Of a DNA stretch of 64,000 bases, positions 1 through 7,704 are shown piece by piece. Origin of the DNA: Shewanella sp. VB17 (lineage in GTDB: Bacteria > Pseudomonadota > Gammaproteobacteria > Enterobacterales > Shewanellaceae); the NCBI RefSeq assembly GCF_013248905.1, contig NZ_JABRVS010000001.1:2790001-2854000 (forward strand). The letters run 5' to 3'. The notes beneath the pieces are model-generated. The model was given only the letters and a program-made list of their open reading frames with translations, was not told where the DNA came from and searched no databases. The translations under genes were made by a program, and so were the position numbers. Within the stretch, counting starts at the first letter, position 1. Every line of letters starts with the position of its first letter.

Positions 1-792
1 GCTGATATGCCTGCCGACCTATCACAGATCACTTTACTGGCCGATGTTCATGGGTTAAAAAGTTACGTTGGAGTCCACTCGGATAAAGCCAGATTAGTTC
101 CGTTAATCAATAAAATATTAAGCGATGTAAAACAAAAGACTCGACAAGAGATCTATCGCTATGGCATGTCTGCCAATAAGCAAAAAAAACCAAGCGGGTT
201 TATGATGCTGGTAGGCCTATTGGTCGTTTTATTTGCCACCTTTTTTCTGTTATCTCGGGAATTCATAAAGCGAAAACAATTGGAAAGTAAATTTCAGCAA
301 CTCAGCAATTATGATACCTTAACGTCATTACCTAATCGTTCATTGTTGGATGATAGGCTAGAGCAGGCTGTTTTATGTCATTGCCGAGAACTTGCTTCGT
401 TTGCAGTACTGTTCATTGAGTTTGGAGGGATGAAATCCATTCACACGAATTTGGGGCACAAGGCGGGAGATGAGCTGATTAAAACCTTGTCTGATATATT
501 GCGCCATTCTGTGAGACGCTCAGATACCGTTGCGCGATTTTCAAGTAATGAATTTGTTGTTATCTTGAATCGTACCAAAGACTTAGATATTGTGTGTCAG
601 GTCGCTGAGACGATAATAAGCCATTTATCAGAAGAGGTTGCAGTGGAAAAAAATACCGTTAAGGTTGCTATCAGTATTGGGATGGCCATGTACCCAGCTG
701 ACGGTGATATTGCGGTGGAGTTGTTGAGAACGGCTGACGAATTGATGTTTAGAGCAAAAGAATCAGGTGGAAACTGTTATAAATCAAGATAG
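1..792 (+). CDS. Membrane-anchored protein with degenerate GGDEF domain (5' end outside window)
   Basis: The reading frame is open to the first base of the window, so the N-terminus is missing and the ATG at 7 is probably internal. The visible part begins with about 50 residues resembling the end of a periplasmic SBP_bac_3-like sensor domain. A membrane segment follows (about residues 65-83 from the ATG), then a GGDEF-type domain beginning at DTLTSLPNR. The active-site motif reads SSNEF (residues 179-183) in place of GGDEF. Family knowledge says such changes usually abolish cyclic-di-GMP synthesis, so a regulatory or c-di-GMP/GTP-sensing role is inferred rather than cyclase activity. A strong terminator follows. 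Confidence 0.8.
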   Translation, partial: ADMPADLSQITLLADVHGLKSYVGVHSDKARLVPLINKILSDVKQKTRQEIYRYGMSANKQKKPSGFMMLVGLLVVLFATFFLLSREFIKRKQLESKFQQLSNYDTLTSLPNRSLLDDRLEQAVLCHCRELASFAVLFIEFGGMKSIHTNLGHKAGDELIKTLSDILRHSVRRSDTVARFSSNEFVVILNRTKDLDIVCQVAETIISHLSEEVAVEKNTVKVAISIGMAMYPADGDIAVELLRTADELMFRAKESGGNCYKSR

Positions 793-846
793 TAAGTTAT
801 TTTTTTCTGTATATCTAATACAGGTTTAGTCAATGAATTGAGTGAT

Positions 847-876
847 ACTTCACCGACTGGCGGTGAAGTTGTTTTT
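847..876 (+). terminator. Intrinsic terminator after the GGDEF-like gene
   Basis: Perfect 9-bp stem (847-855 with 861-869), 5-nt loop, then a T-rich tail. It separates the upstream gene from aspS. Confidence 0.8.
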
Positions 877-900
877 TAATCGGTAATATTTAACTATAAT
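872..900 (+). promoter_or_regulatory. Putative aspS promoter
   Basis: A perfect TATAAT -10 hexamer lies at 895-900, 65 bp before the aspS start, with only a T-rich, poorly matching -35 region about 17 bp upstream. Confidence 0.45.
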
Positions 901-965
901 GCCGCTTTTGTGTTGTTTGGAATATTCTTCAGCCATATAAGGGTTGCGGATAAGGAAAAAGTGAG

Positions 966-2744
966 ATGCGCAGTCAATATTGTGGAGACGTTAATAAGTC
1001 TCACGTTGGACAAGAAGTAACCTTAGTTGGTTGGGTAAATCGTGCTCGTGATCTAGGCGGTGTTGTTTTTCTTGATCTTAGAGATAGAGAAGGCATAGTT
1101 CAGGTTGTTTATGATCCTGATTTAGCAGAGGTGTTCGATGTGGCGAGTACGCTGCGCAGTGAATTTTGTGTCCAGATCACCGGACTTGTGCGTGCCCGCC
1201 CTGATAGCCAAATAAATCAGGATATGCGCACTGGCGAGATTGAAATCTTAGGCAAGGGGCTTACAGTATTAAACAGTGCTGCTCCGTTACCGATTAACAT
1301 GGATAAGAATCAGCATAATACCGAAGAGCAAAGATTAAAGTATCGTTATTTAGATCTTCGACGTCCAGAGATGGCCGATCGTATTGTGTTTCGTTCAAAA
1401 GTCACCAGTGCCGTACGTCGTTTCCTCGATGACAGTGGTTTTTTAGACATCGAGACCCCCATTTTAACCAAAGCAACGCCAGAAGGGGCACGTGATTATT
1501 TAGTCCCAAGTCGTACTTATAAAGGTCAATTCTTCGCTCTGCCTCAATCTCCTCAATTGTTTAAACAGCTACTGATGATGTCAGGCTTTGACCGTTATTA
1601 CCAAATCGTTAAGTGTTTTCGTGATGAAGATTTACGTGCTGATCGTCAGCCAGAATTTACCCAGATAGATATTGAAACTTCATTCATGACATCAGATCAA
1701 GTGATGATGAAAACCGAAGAGATGGTACGTGGTCTGTTTAACGATCTATTAAATGTTGATTTGGGTGAATTTCCTAAGATGACATTTGCTGAAGCCATGC
1801 GTCGATTTGGCTCTGATAAGCCAGACTTACGTAACCCGCTTGAGTTGATTGATGTTGCCGATCTCGTTAAAGATGTTGAGTTTGCCGTTTTCAATGGTCC
1901 TGCCAATGATCCTGAAGGGCGCGTTGCTGTACTGTGTGTTCCCGGCGGTGTGAAGCTATCTCGTAAGCAGTTAGATGAATACGGGAAATATGCAACTATC
2001 TACGGTGCTAAAGGGTTAGCCTGGATGAAAGTGAACGATCTTGAAAAAGGTCTTGAAGGCATTCAATCTCCAGTGCTTAAATTTTTGAGTGAAGAGGTGG
2101 TTAATCAGTTACTGGCGCGTACGAACGCTAAGACCGGTGATCTGATCTTATTTGGCGCAGATAAAGCCAACATTGTTGCTGAAGCCATGGGTGCATTACG
2201 TTTGAAAGCGGGAGAAGATTTTGACCTGCTTGAAGGGGAATGGAAACCATTATGGGTGGTGGATTTCCCCATGTTTGAACCAACCTCAGATGGGGGATTG
2301 CATGCCATGCATCATCCATTTACCGCACCGATGGGGATCACACCTGAGCAATTAGAAGCGAATCCTACAGCGGCTATCTCTGATGCTTACGATATGGTGC
2401 TCAATGGGTGTGAGTTAGGCGGTGGCTCTGTGCGTATCCATAACAGTGAGATGCAATCAGCTGTCTTTCGCATTTTAGGGATTGAAGAGGAAGAAGCGAA
2501 TGAAAAATTTGGCTTCTTACTTGAAGCCTTACGTTATGGGACGCCGCCACATGCAGGTTTAGCTTTTGGTCTCGATCGTATTGTCATGTTAATGACGGGT
2601 GCCAGCTCTATTCGTGATGTAATGGCTTTCCCTAAAACGACGACAGCGGCATGCCCACTAACTAATGCGCCAGGTTTTGCTAATCCGGCTCAATTAGTTG
2701 AATTAGGGATCCAAGTTATCGACACTCAAGACGAGCTAGCGTAG
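966..2744 (+). CDS. aspS: Aspartate--tRNA ligase
   Basis: Class IIb aminoacyl-tRNA synthetase that charges tRNA(Asp) in the cytoplasm. At 592 residues it has the usual bacterial length. An N-terminal OB-fold anticodon-binding domain (about residues 1-110) is followed by the catalytic core. The class II signatures are visible: FRDEDLRADRQPEFTQID (motif 2 region) and GLAFGLDRIVMLMTG (motif 3). The bacterial GAD insertion domain lies between them. The gene has its own -10 element upstream and a terminator directly after the stop, so it is probably monocistronic, ahead of the yebC-ruvCAB cluster. Confidence 0.97.
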   Translation: MRSQYCGDVNKSHVGQEVTLVGWVNRARDLGGVVFLDLRDREGIVQVVYDPDLAEVFDVASTLRSEFCVQITGLVRARPDSQINQDMRTGEIEILGKGLTVLNSAAPLPINMDKNQHNTEEQRLKYRYLDLRRPEMADRIVFRSKVTSAVRRFLDDSGFLDIETPILTKATPEGARDYLVPSRTYKGQFFALPQSPQLFKQLLMMSGFDRYYQIVKCFRDEDLRADRQPEFTQIDIETSFMTSDQVMMKTEEMVRGLFNDLLNVDLGEFPKMTFAEAMRRFGSDKPDLRNPLELIDVADLVKDVEFAVFNGPANDPEGRVAVLCVPGGVKLSRKQLDEYGKYATIYGAKGLAWMKVNDLEKGLEGIQSPVLKFLSEEVVNQLLARTNAKTGDLILFGADKANIVAEAMGALRLKAGEDFDLLEGEWKPLWVVDFPMFEPTSDGGLHAMHHPFTAPMGITPEQLEANPTAAISDAYDMVLNGCELGGGSVRIHNSEMQSAVFRILGIEEEEANEKFGFLLEALRYGTPPHAGLAFGLDRIVMLMTGASSIRDVMAFPKTTTAACPLTNAPGFANPAQLVELGIQVIDTQDELA

Positions 2745-2760
2745 TTTATTCGTTAACATA

Positions 2761-2783
2761 GCCGAGTTTATCTCGGCTTTTTT
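2761..2783 (+). terminator. Intrinsic terminator of aspS
   Basis: 6-bp stem GCCGAG/CTCGGC (2761-2766 with 2772-2777), 5-nt loop and six T residues, 16 bp after the aspS stop. Confidence 0.9.
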
Positions 2784-2833
2784 AATTGACTCTTTGGCAA
2801 GGTTATAGCGTCTAAACAGTGAAGGGATAAAAG

Positions 2834-3580
2834 ATGGCAGGTCATAGTAAATGGGATAACATCAAACACCGTAAAGCGGCACAAGATGCAAAACGCGGTA
2901 AGCTTTTTACCAAATTTATTCGTGAATTGACGGTTGCTGCCCGTGAAGGCGGATCAGATGTTGATGCCAATCCGCGTCTTCGTGCCGCGATCGATAAAGC
3001 CCTATCAAATAATATGACGCGTGATACGGTTGAGCGTGCAATAAAACGCGGTGCCGGTGAGCTTGATGGTCAAATACTTGAAACCATCATGTATGAAGGT
3101 TATGGACCTGGCGGCACTGCGGTGTTAGTTGAAACCATGACAGATAATAAAAACCGCACAGTGTCAGGCGTGAGAAACGCGTTTAGTAAATCAGGGGGGA
3201 ACTTAGGTACTGATGGTTCGGTGGCCTATCTTTTTGATAAGCGTGGTGTGATATCTTACGGTAAAGGTATTGATGACAATATCATTATGGATATCGCACT
3301 TGAAGCCGGGGCTGATGATGTGGTTATTCACCAAGACGGTACGATTGATGTATTGACCATGCCAGAGGATTTTGGGGTTGTTAAAGATGCGCTTGATGCT
3401 GCGGGGCTTGGCTCTGTTCACGCTGAAGTGACCATGATCCCATCTATTAAAGCAGCACTTGATGCCAATACAGCCCCTAAGTTTATGCGATTAATCGATA
3501 ATCTCGAAGATCATGATGATGTTCAAGAAGTGTATCATAACGCAGATATTTGCGATGACGTCATGGCGTCGTTAGAGTAA
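2834..3580 (+). CDS. yebC: YebC/PmpR family protein (TACO1-like)
   Basis: Cytoplasmic protein of the TACO1/YebC family, of usual length at 248 residues. The family N-terminus is intact (MAGHSKWDNIKHRKAAQDAKR). Members have been described as transcription regulators (PmpR) and, more recently, as ribosome-associated factors that relieve stalling at proline-rich stretches; which applies here cannot be told from sequence. It is the first gene of a tight cluster: ruvC starts 3 bp after its stop, a widespread gammaproteobacterial arrangement that suggests co-transcription with the ruv genes. Confidence 0.95.
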   Translation: MAGHSKWDNIKHRKAAQDAKRGKLFTKFIRELTVAAREGGSDVDANPRLRAAIDKALSNNMTRDTVERAIKRGAGELDGQILETIMYEGYGPGGTAVLVETMTDNKNRTVSGVRNAFSKSGGNLGTDGSVAYLFDKRGVISYGKGIDDNIIMDIALEAGADDVVIHQDGTIDVLTMPEDFGVVKDALDAAGLGSVHAEVTMIPSIKAALDANTAPKFMRLIDNLEDHDDVQEVYHNADICDDVMASLE

Positions 3581-3583
3581 TAC

Positions 3584-4105
3584 ATGGCCATTATTCTTGG
3601 TATAGATCCAGGTTCTAGGATCACAGGTTATGGTGTGATCCAATGTCATGGCAGAAGCCAAATTTATTTAGGCAGTGGTTGTATTCGCACCGCTTCCGAT
3701 AATTTTCCTTATCGACTAAAACAGATTTTTGATGGTGTTTCAGAAATTATCCGTCAATATCAACCTGATTGCTTTGCCATTGAACGAGTGTTCTTGGCAA
3801 AAAATGCCGATTCAGCGCTTAAATTAGGTCAAGCGCGAGGCGCCGCCATTGTTGCGGCAACGAATGCAGATCTGCCAGTTGACGAATATTCAGCAACTCA
3901 AATAAAAAGTGCGGTTGTAGGAACCGGTAAAGCGCAGAAATCTCAAGTTCAACATATGGTGCAACAGATCCTAAAACTCCCCGCCGCTCCCCAAGCTGAT
4001 GCCGCCGATGCACTCGGTGTGGCTATCTGTCATTTTCATACCAGCCAAAGTCTGGTGGCGTTGGGGGGAAGAGCTAACGCAAGAACATACGGACGTTACA
4101 AATGA
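3584..4105 (+). CDS. ruvC: Crossover junction endodeoxyribonuclease RuvC
   Basis: Holliday-junction resolvase that makes paired nicks at the junction during recombinational repair. It is 173 residues, as in E. coli. Acidic active-site residues of the RNase H-like fold are visible: Asp7 in GIDPGSR, a Glu in AIERVFL, and the C-terminal cluster ADAADALGVA. The stop codon overlaps the ruvA start in an ATGA arrangement, so translation of the resolvase and the branch-migration complex is probably coupled. No LexA-type box was seen upstream. Confidence 0.97.
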   Translation: MAIILGIDPGSRITGYGVIQCHGRSQIYLGSGCIRTASDNFPYRLKQIFDGVSEIIRQYQPDCFAIERVFLAKNADSALKLGQARGAAIVAATNADLPVDEYSATQIKSAVVGTGKAQKSQVQHMVQQILKLPAAPQADAADALGVAICHFHTSQSLVALGGRANARTYGRYK

Positions 4106-4719
4106 TAGGTCGTTTACGAGGTGTGCTTGTCGAAAAACAAGCACCAGAAATATTGCTTGAAGTGGCCGGTTTAGGTTATGAAGTTCAGATGCCCTTAACC
4201 AGTTTTTATGAGCTTCCTGATTTACATCAAGAAGTGCAAATTTATACCCATTTTGTGGTGCGCGAAGATGCCCAGTTGCTTTATGGGTTTATCACCAAAC
4301 AAGAGCGAGCATTATTTCGTTTATTGATTAAAACCAATGGGGTTGGCCCAAAACTTGGCCTCACCATATTATCAGGCATGACCGCCAGTGAATTTGTTGC
4401 CTGTGTTGAGCGTGATGATATTGCCACGTTAGTGAAGTTGCCAGGGGTTGGGAAAAAAACCGCAGAAAGATTACTGATTGAAATGCGAGATAAGCTTAAG
4501 AGCTTGATGGAAGCCTCTGCAGGCTCAGAACGTGAGTTTATGCTCAAGTCTAATTACACAGCAACACCTGTGGTTAATACGGCTGAAGAGGATGCGATTG
4601 CAGCCTTGTTATCATTAGGCTATAAACCTGCGCAAGCCAGTAAGGCGGTATCTGCCGCATATCAAGAGGGCATGAGCTCAGAGACCTTGATTAAATCGTC
4701 ACTAAAATCAATGTTATAA
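4102..4719 (+). CDS. ruvA: Holliday junction branch migration protein RuvA
   Basis: DNA-binding subunit of the RuvAB branch-migration motor; tetramers clamp the four-way junction and dock RuvB rings. It is 205 residues. The N-terminal OB fold is followed by two helix-hairpin-helix motifs (GVGPKLGLTIL and LPGVGKKTAERLL) and a flexible C-terminal RuvB-interaction domain. Its start overlaps the ruvC stop by 4 nt, and ruvB follows after 18 bp, so the three genes form one transcription unit behind yebC. Confidence 0.97.
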   Translation: MIGRLRGVLVEKQAPEILLEVAGLGYEVQMPLTSFYELPDLHQEVQIYTHFVVREDAQLLYGFITKQERALFRLLIKTNGVGPKLGLTILSGMTASEFVACVERDDIATLVKLPGVGKKTAERLLIEMRDKLKSLMEASAGSEREFMLKSNYTATPVVNTAEEDAIAALLSLGYKPAQASKAVSAAYQEGMSSETLIKSSLKSML

Positions 4720-4737
4720 ATTTAAATTGAGAAACCC

Positions 4738-5757
4738 ATGATAGAAGCAGATCGTTTAATCCATGCAGAGCCACAGGGTTTTGAAGCGCGTGATGAGCAA
4801 ATTGATAGGGCCATGCGGCCTAAAACGCTCGATGAGTATACGGGCCAAGATGATACCCGTGCGCAGTTAAAGATTTTTATTCAAGCCGCTCAAAATCGTG
4901 GTGAAGCATTGGATCACATGCTGGTTTACGGTCCTCCAGGATTAGGTAAAACGACGTTAGCCATGATAGTGGCTAACGAGATGGGAGTGAACATCAAATC
5001 AACTTCGGGTCCAGTGCTTGAAAAAGCAGGCGACTTAGCGGCCCTGTTAACCAACCTCGAAGCGGGTGATGTGCTGTTTATTGACGAGATCCACCGCTTA
5101 AGTTCAGTCGTTGAGGAGATTTTATATCCCGCGATGGAAGATTACCAATTGGATATTATGATTGGTGAGGGGCCTGCTGCCCGCTCGATTAAATTGGATC
5201 TTCCTCCTTTCACACTCATTGGCGCCACCACTCGAGCTGGTGCCTTAACCTCACCCTTAAGAGCCCGATTTGGGATCCCATTACGATTAGAATTTTATAA
5301 TATCAAAGATTTATGTTCTATTGTCACTCGTTCGGCAAATGTCCTAGACTTGCCTATCGATGAAGAGGGAGCGATTGAATTAGCCAAGCGTTCGCGCGGC
5401 ACCCCTAGAATCGCCAATCGATTATTAAGACGTGTACGAGATTATGCTGAAGTGAAGCATGATGGTGCGATCAACAAAAAGGTGGCCGATCTTGCGCTTG
5501 ATATGCTTGATGTAGACGCGGAAGGTTTTGATTATATGGACAGGAAATTACTGCTAGCCATTATTGATAAATTCATGGGAGGCCCGGTTGGGTTAGACAA
5601 TCTGGCAGCGGCCATCGGTGAAGAGCGTGAAACCATTGAAGATGTTCTTGAACCCTTTTTAATCCAACAAGGCTTTATTCAGCGAACGCCAAGGGGACGG
5701 ATTGCGACCCAACGGGCCTATCAGCATTTTTCCATTATCCAACCAGAGAAGTCGTGA
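4738..5757 (+). CDS. ruvB: Holliday junction branch migration ATPase RuvB
   Basis: Hexameric AAA+ motor that pumps DNA through the RuvA-bound junction. It is 339 residues. Walker A (GPPGLGKTTLA), Walker B (VLFIDEIHRL) and the sensor segment GATTRAG are intact, and the C-terminal winged-helix DNA-binding domain is present (TPRGRIATQRAYQHF). It is the last gene of the cluster; the sequence after its stop changes abruptly into the accessory region, so this stop marks the left border of the island. Confidence 0.97.
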   Translation: MIEADRLIHAEPQGFEARDEQIDRAMRPKTLDEYTGQDDTRAQLKIFIQAAQNRGEALDHMLVYGPPGLGKTTLAMIVANEMGVNIKSTSGPVLEKAGDLAALLTNLEAGDVLFIDEIHRLSSVVEEILYPAMEDYQLDIMIGEGPAARSIKLDLPPFTLIGATTRAGALTSPLRARFGIPLRLEFYNIKDLCSIVTRSANVLDLPIDEEGAIELAKRSRGTPRIANRLLRRVRDYAEVKHDGAINKKVADLALDMLDVDAEGFDYMDRKLLLAIIDKFMGGPVGLDNLAAAIGEERETIEDVLEPFLIQQGFIQRTPRGRIATQRAYQHFSIIQPEKS

Positions 5758-5787
5758 GCTTTCGAATGAAAGCTGATGACATTTTTT
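5757..5787 (+). terminator. Possible terminator after ruvB
   Basis: 7-bp inverted repeat AGCTTTC/GAAAGCT (5757-5763 with 5768-5774) starting at the ruvB stop. A T run follows only after a 7-bp gap, so this is a weak call. Confidence 0.4.
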
Positions 5788-5849
5788 GTTAGCTTTGGGG
5801 TGATGTGGTGTTAAATGGCATTGTTGAAGTTTGTATCTTAGATGTTATT

Positions 5850-6125
5850 TTTATACTTTCTTGTTCAAACTTCGTTTGAAATTAACGTCGTGGTATCCCA
5901 TACCACACCGGGCAAAGAGGACTGCTCGTCCTCGTCCTCCTTGCATCCACCTATGACGCCCCAGCGAAGTTGTTTTCCTCCGTTTGCTCTTAAAATATCT
6001 AACAATTTCAATGGGGCATCCCAGCCCCTCGAAATCTAGTCTCACTTCCATGTGAGCCTTACGATATTTTCTGCGACTCACTGCGGCAACTTCCAATGGG
6101 GGAGTTTGCAGCCCGAACTTTCATT
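5850..6125. repeat. Hairpin-rich intergenic segment, possible dispersed repeat
   Basis: The 665 bp between ruvB and the DUF3800-like gene hold no convincing gene. This part contains successive short inverted repeats: 5890-5906 (7-bp arms, perfect), 5917-5933 (6-bp arms), 6013-6028 (5-bp arms) and 6041-6056 (5-bp arms). A minus-strand open frame (6096-5851) covers it; its product is rich in Arg, Lys and Gly with no recognisable domain, and it looks like an incidental frame over structured DNA. I have the impression that such sequences recur in Shewanella genomes, but this cannot be checked here. From about 6130 to 6320 nothing was recognised. Confidence 0.4.
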
Positions 6126-6322
6126 GGATACTCTCTGCCGCATTCGTACCCAATTTTTCAAGTAAGCGTGTTGCTTCGATTTGAGATTCTCTGTATTGCA
6201 AGAGACATCCGTTTTTGATCAATCTCAGTGTACGTATCCACGGTGTACAATGAATGCTGACGTACCAACATATCTTCAGCAGCAATAAAAAATCATATAT
6301 GGCAATGCAATAAGCTATTTGT

Positions 6323-6384
6323 TAAAAATAGACTTATTATATATATGAGCGTGACATCGGCAGAAATATGCGCGATTCGCGCAC
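6323..6384 (+). repeat. 62-bp leader repeat, copy 1
   Basis: Matches 9107-9168 over 62 bp with one mismatch. It contains an AT-rich stretch, then a near-perfect palindrome TGCGCGATTCGCGCA at its end. It ends 38 bp before the start codon of the DUF3800-like gene; the other copy ends 37 bp before an unrelated acetyltransferase. The shared distance suggests a promoter, operator or 5'-UTR element. Confidence 0.9.
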
Positions 6385-6422
6385 TAAAAATTGTTAAATG
6401 CACAGTCGAACATGGAGTAGTT

Positions 6423-7208
6423 ATGACGTTTATAGCATCATTTGCTGATGAAAGTGGAACCCATAAAGGTTGCCCTTGTTACACTATTGGAATCCTCAAC
6501 GTCCCCGAAGATTTTCTGCCTGTATTCAATAAAACCATTGAAGAAATATATAATGCAAGTGGGCTCCAAGGCGAAATAAAATGGGAAAAAGTACGAAAGA
6601 GTTCAGGGCAAGTTAATTTATGCACTTCTATTCTAAAATTTATACTTCAAAGCCCATGCACGTTTCATTCTATTGCAGTTTCAAAAGCACCTTACAGGAA
6701 ATGGCATTCAAACGAAGAAGCCGCATTTTTCACAACATATGACTTCTTGTTACGTCAAAGTAGCCATGGATTAAATTCAAAATTTAAAGTCTACATTGAT
6801 CAAAAAAGCACTTCTTACAGTAAACAAGATGAGGTTATGCAAATTATAACTAATCATATGCTTGCTAAACTTCCTACGTCATCGACAATCGAACATGTAT
6901 CAATGGAAAACTCAAAGTTACATTGGGGTCTACAGGCTGTCGATGTTATAACAGGTGCTATTAATACTGGGTATCATTTATTCTTTGATGCTAACGCTCA
7001 AATTCAAACAGCGAAGAAAATTACCATTGATAGAATGGCTAATATTTTAGGGTGGGATAAGCTGCAATATGATACTTATCCAAACGACCACTTTAATATC
7101 TGGCACTTTCCACCAGAAACGCGTGCGATACCATGCACAAGAAACATTGAACCTAATTTTACAATAGATGATATTAGTCGAGAACAGTTCGGAGCAATGT
7201 GCACTTAA
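6423..7208 (+). CDS. DUF3800-like protein
   Basis: The protein opens with MTFIASFADESGTHKG, the Asp-Glu-Ser-Gly pattern that starts DUF3800 proteins, a poorly characterised family thought to have an RNase H-like fold. The start at 6423 is preferred over an upstream in-frame ATG (6345) because it has GGAG about 7 bp upstream and places the DESG motif at the N-terminus as in the family; the upstream ATG lies inside the 62-bp repeat. The product is 261 residues. A second conserved acidic segment, FKVYIDQKS, lies mid-protein. The stop codon sits in ACTTAAC, an attC-type core, which fits an integron cassette gene. Function unknown; members occur near defence and mobile genes. Confidence 0.7.
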   Translation: MTFIASFADESGTHKGCPCYTIGILNVPEDFLPVFNKTIEEIYNASGLQGEIKWEKVRKSSGQVNLCTSILKFILQSPCTFHSIAVSKAPYRKWHSNEEAAFFTTYDFLLRQSSHGLNSKFKVYIDQKSTSYSKQDEVMQIITNHMLAKLPTSSTIEHVSMENSKLHWGLQAVDVITGAINTGYHLFFDANAQIQTAKKITIDRMANILGWDKLQYDTYPNDHFNIWHFPPETRAIPCTRNIEPNFTIDDISREQFGAMCT

Positions 7209-7356
7209 CTAATACACAAAAATTATAGCCAGCCTGCTCCCTTAGCATCATTGCTAATAATTTAATTTATTGATAATCAGTGTGTTGTATTAAATTCTCC
7301 TCAATGTTCGTTCTAGCATTATCCCTCTCTTTTAGTAATAAGTGTCAGCGTTAGGC
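7203..7356 (+). other. Candidate attC recombination site 1
   Basis: Starts with ACTTAAC, which fits the RYYYAAC core and holds the stop codon of the upstream gene. It ends with GTTAGGC, which fits GTTRRRY. The ends show partial dyad symmetry for about 30 bp with unpaired bases, as attC sites do. At 154 bp it is at the long end for attC. Repeat B (7227-7283) lies inside it. Confidence 0.5.
7227..7283. repeat. Repeat B, copy 1 (57 bp)
   Basis: 49 of 57 positions match 9801-9857. It starts 18 bp after the DUF3800-like stop; the second copy lies downstream of the GNAT gene that shares the same 62-bp leader. Confidence 0.8.
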
Positions 7357-7411
7357 TGTGATTGTTAAGCTTGTCTGTCGGCTGTATTTAAAGAGGCCCA
7401 TAAAGCACATA

Positions 7412-7482
7412 GGCTGATAACAAGGTAATCCAGCGGGCACAAAAAACTTTGCTTTTTCGGTCTTCTGCTTTTGGCGTTAGCC
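7412..7482 (+). other. Candidate attC recombination site 2
   Basis: 71-bp segment bounded by GGCT-GATAAC and GTTAGCC, which are inverted with respect to each other, with a central T/A-rich hairpin. This is typical attC size and layout. The BrnT-like gene starts 60 bp further on. The 55 bp between sites 1 and 2 hold no gene. Confidence 0.5.
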
Positions 7483-7542
7483 GTCTTTTCGGAACATCAT
7501 TGAAAGTTGCCTTTTGAGTAATAATGGTATATTTTTAACTCT

Positions 7543-7704
7543 ATGGTTGATTTTGAATTTGATGAAGTTAAGAGTAACTCGAATCTTGAAAAACATGGTG
7601 TGGATTTCAATGTAGCTAAATTGCTTTGGAATGATCCTGATTTAATTGAGATCCCAGTCAATACTCACGATGAACCAAGATATATCGTAATAGCAATGCT
7701 GAAT
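7543..7704 (+). pseudogene. brnT: BrnT-like toxin gene truncated by an insertion sequence
   Basis: The first 54 codons match the BrnT toxin family (FEFDEVKSNSNLEKHGVDF, then WNDPDLIEIP and DEPRYIVIAMLNG). BrnT is an RNase T/RelE-fold ribonuclease of type II BrnTA toxin-antitoxin modules, usually about 90 residues. From 7705 the frame enters the terminal inverted repeat of the IS element and stops at 7764 after 19 foreign residues. The BrnT C-terminus, with its conserved Arg-containing end, and the BrnA antitoxin gene are absent on the far side of the element. The module is therefore dead as it stands. Toxin-antitoxin genes are common integron cassettes. Confidence 0.75.

Noticed and set aside
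5851..6096. 81-residue minus-strand protein
   Set aside because: Overlaps consecutive hairpins, composition is odd (Arg/Lys/Gly-rich) and there is no ribosome site or domain; treated as a frame over structured DNA.
6345..6422. Upstream start for the DUF3800-like gene
   Set aside because: It lies in the 62-bp repeat shared with an unrelated gene; the ATG at 6423 has a ribosome site and the family N-terminus.
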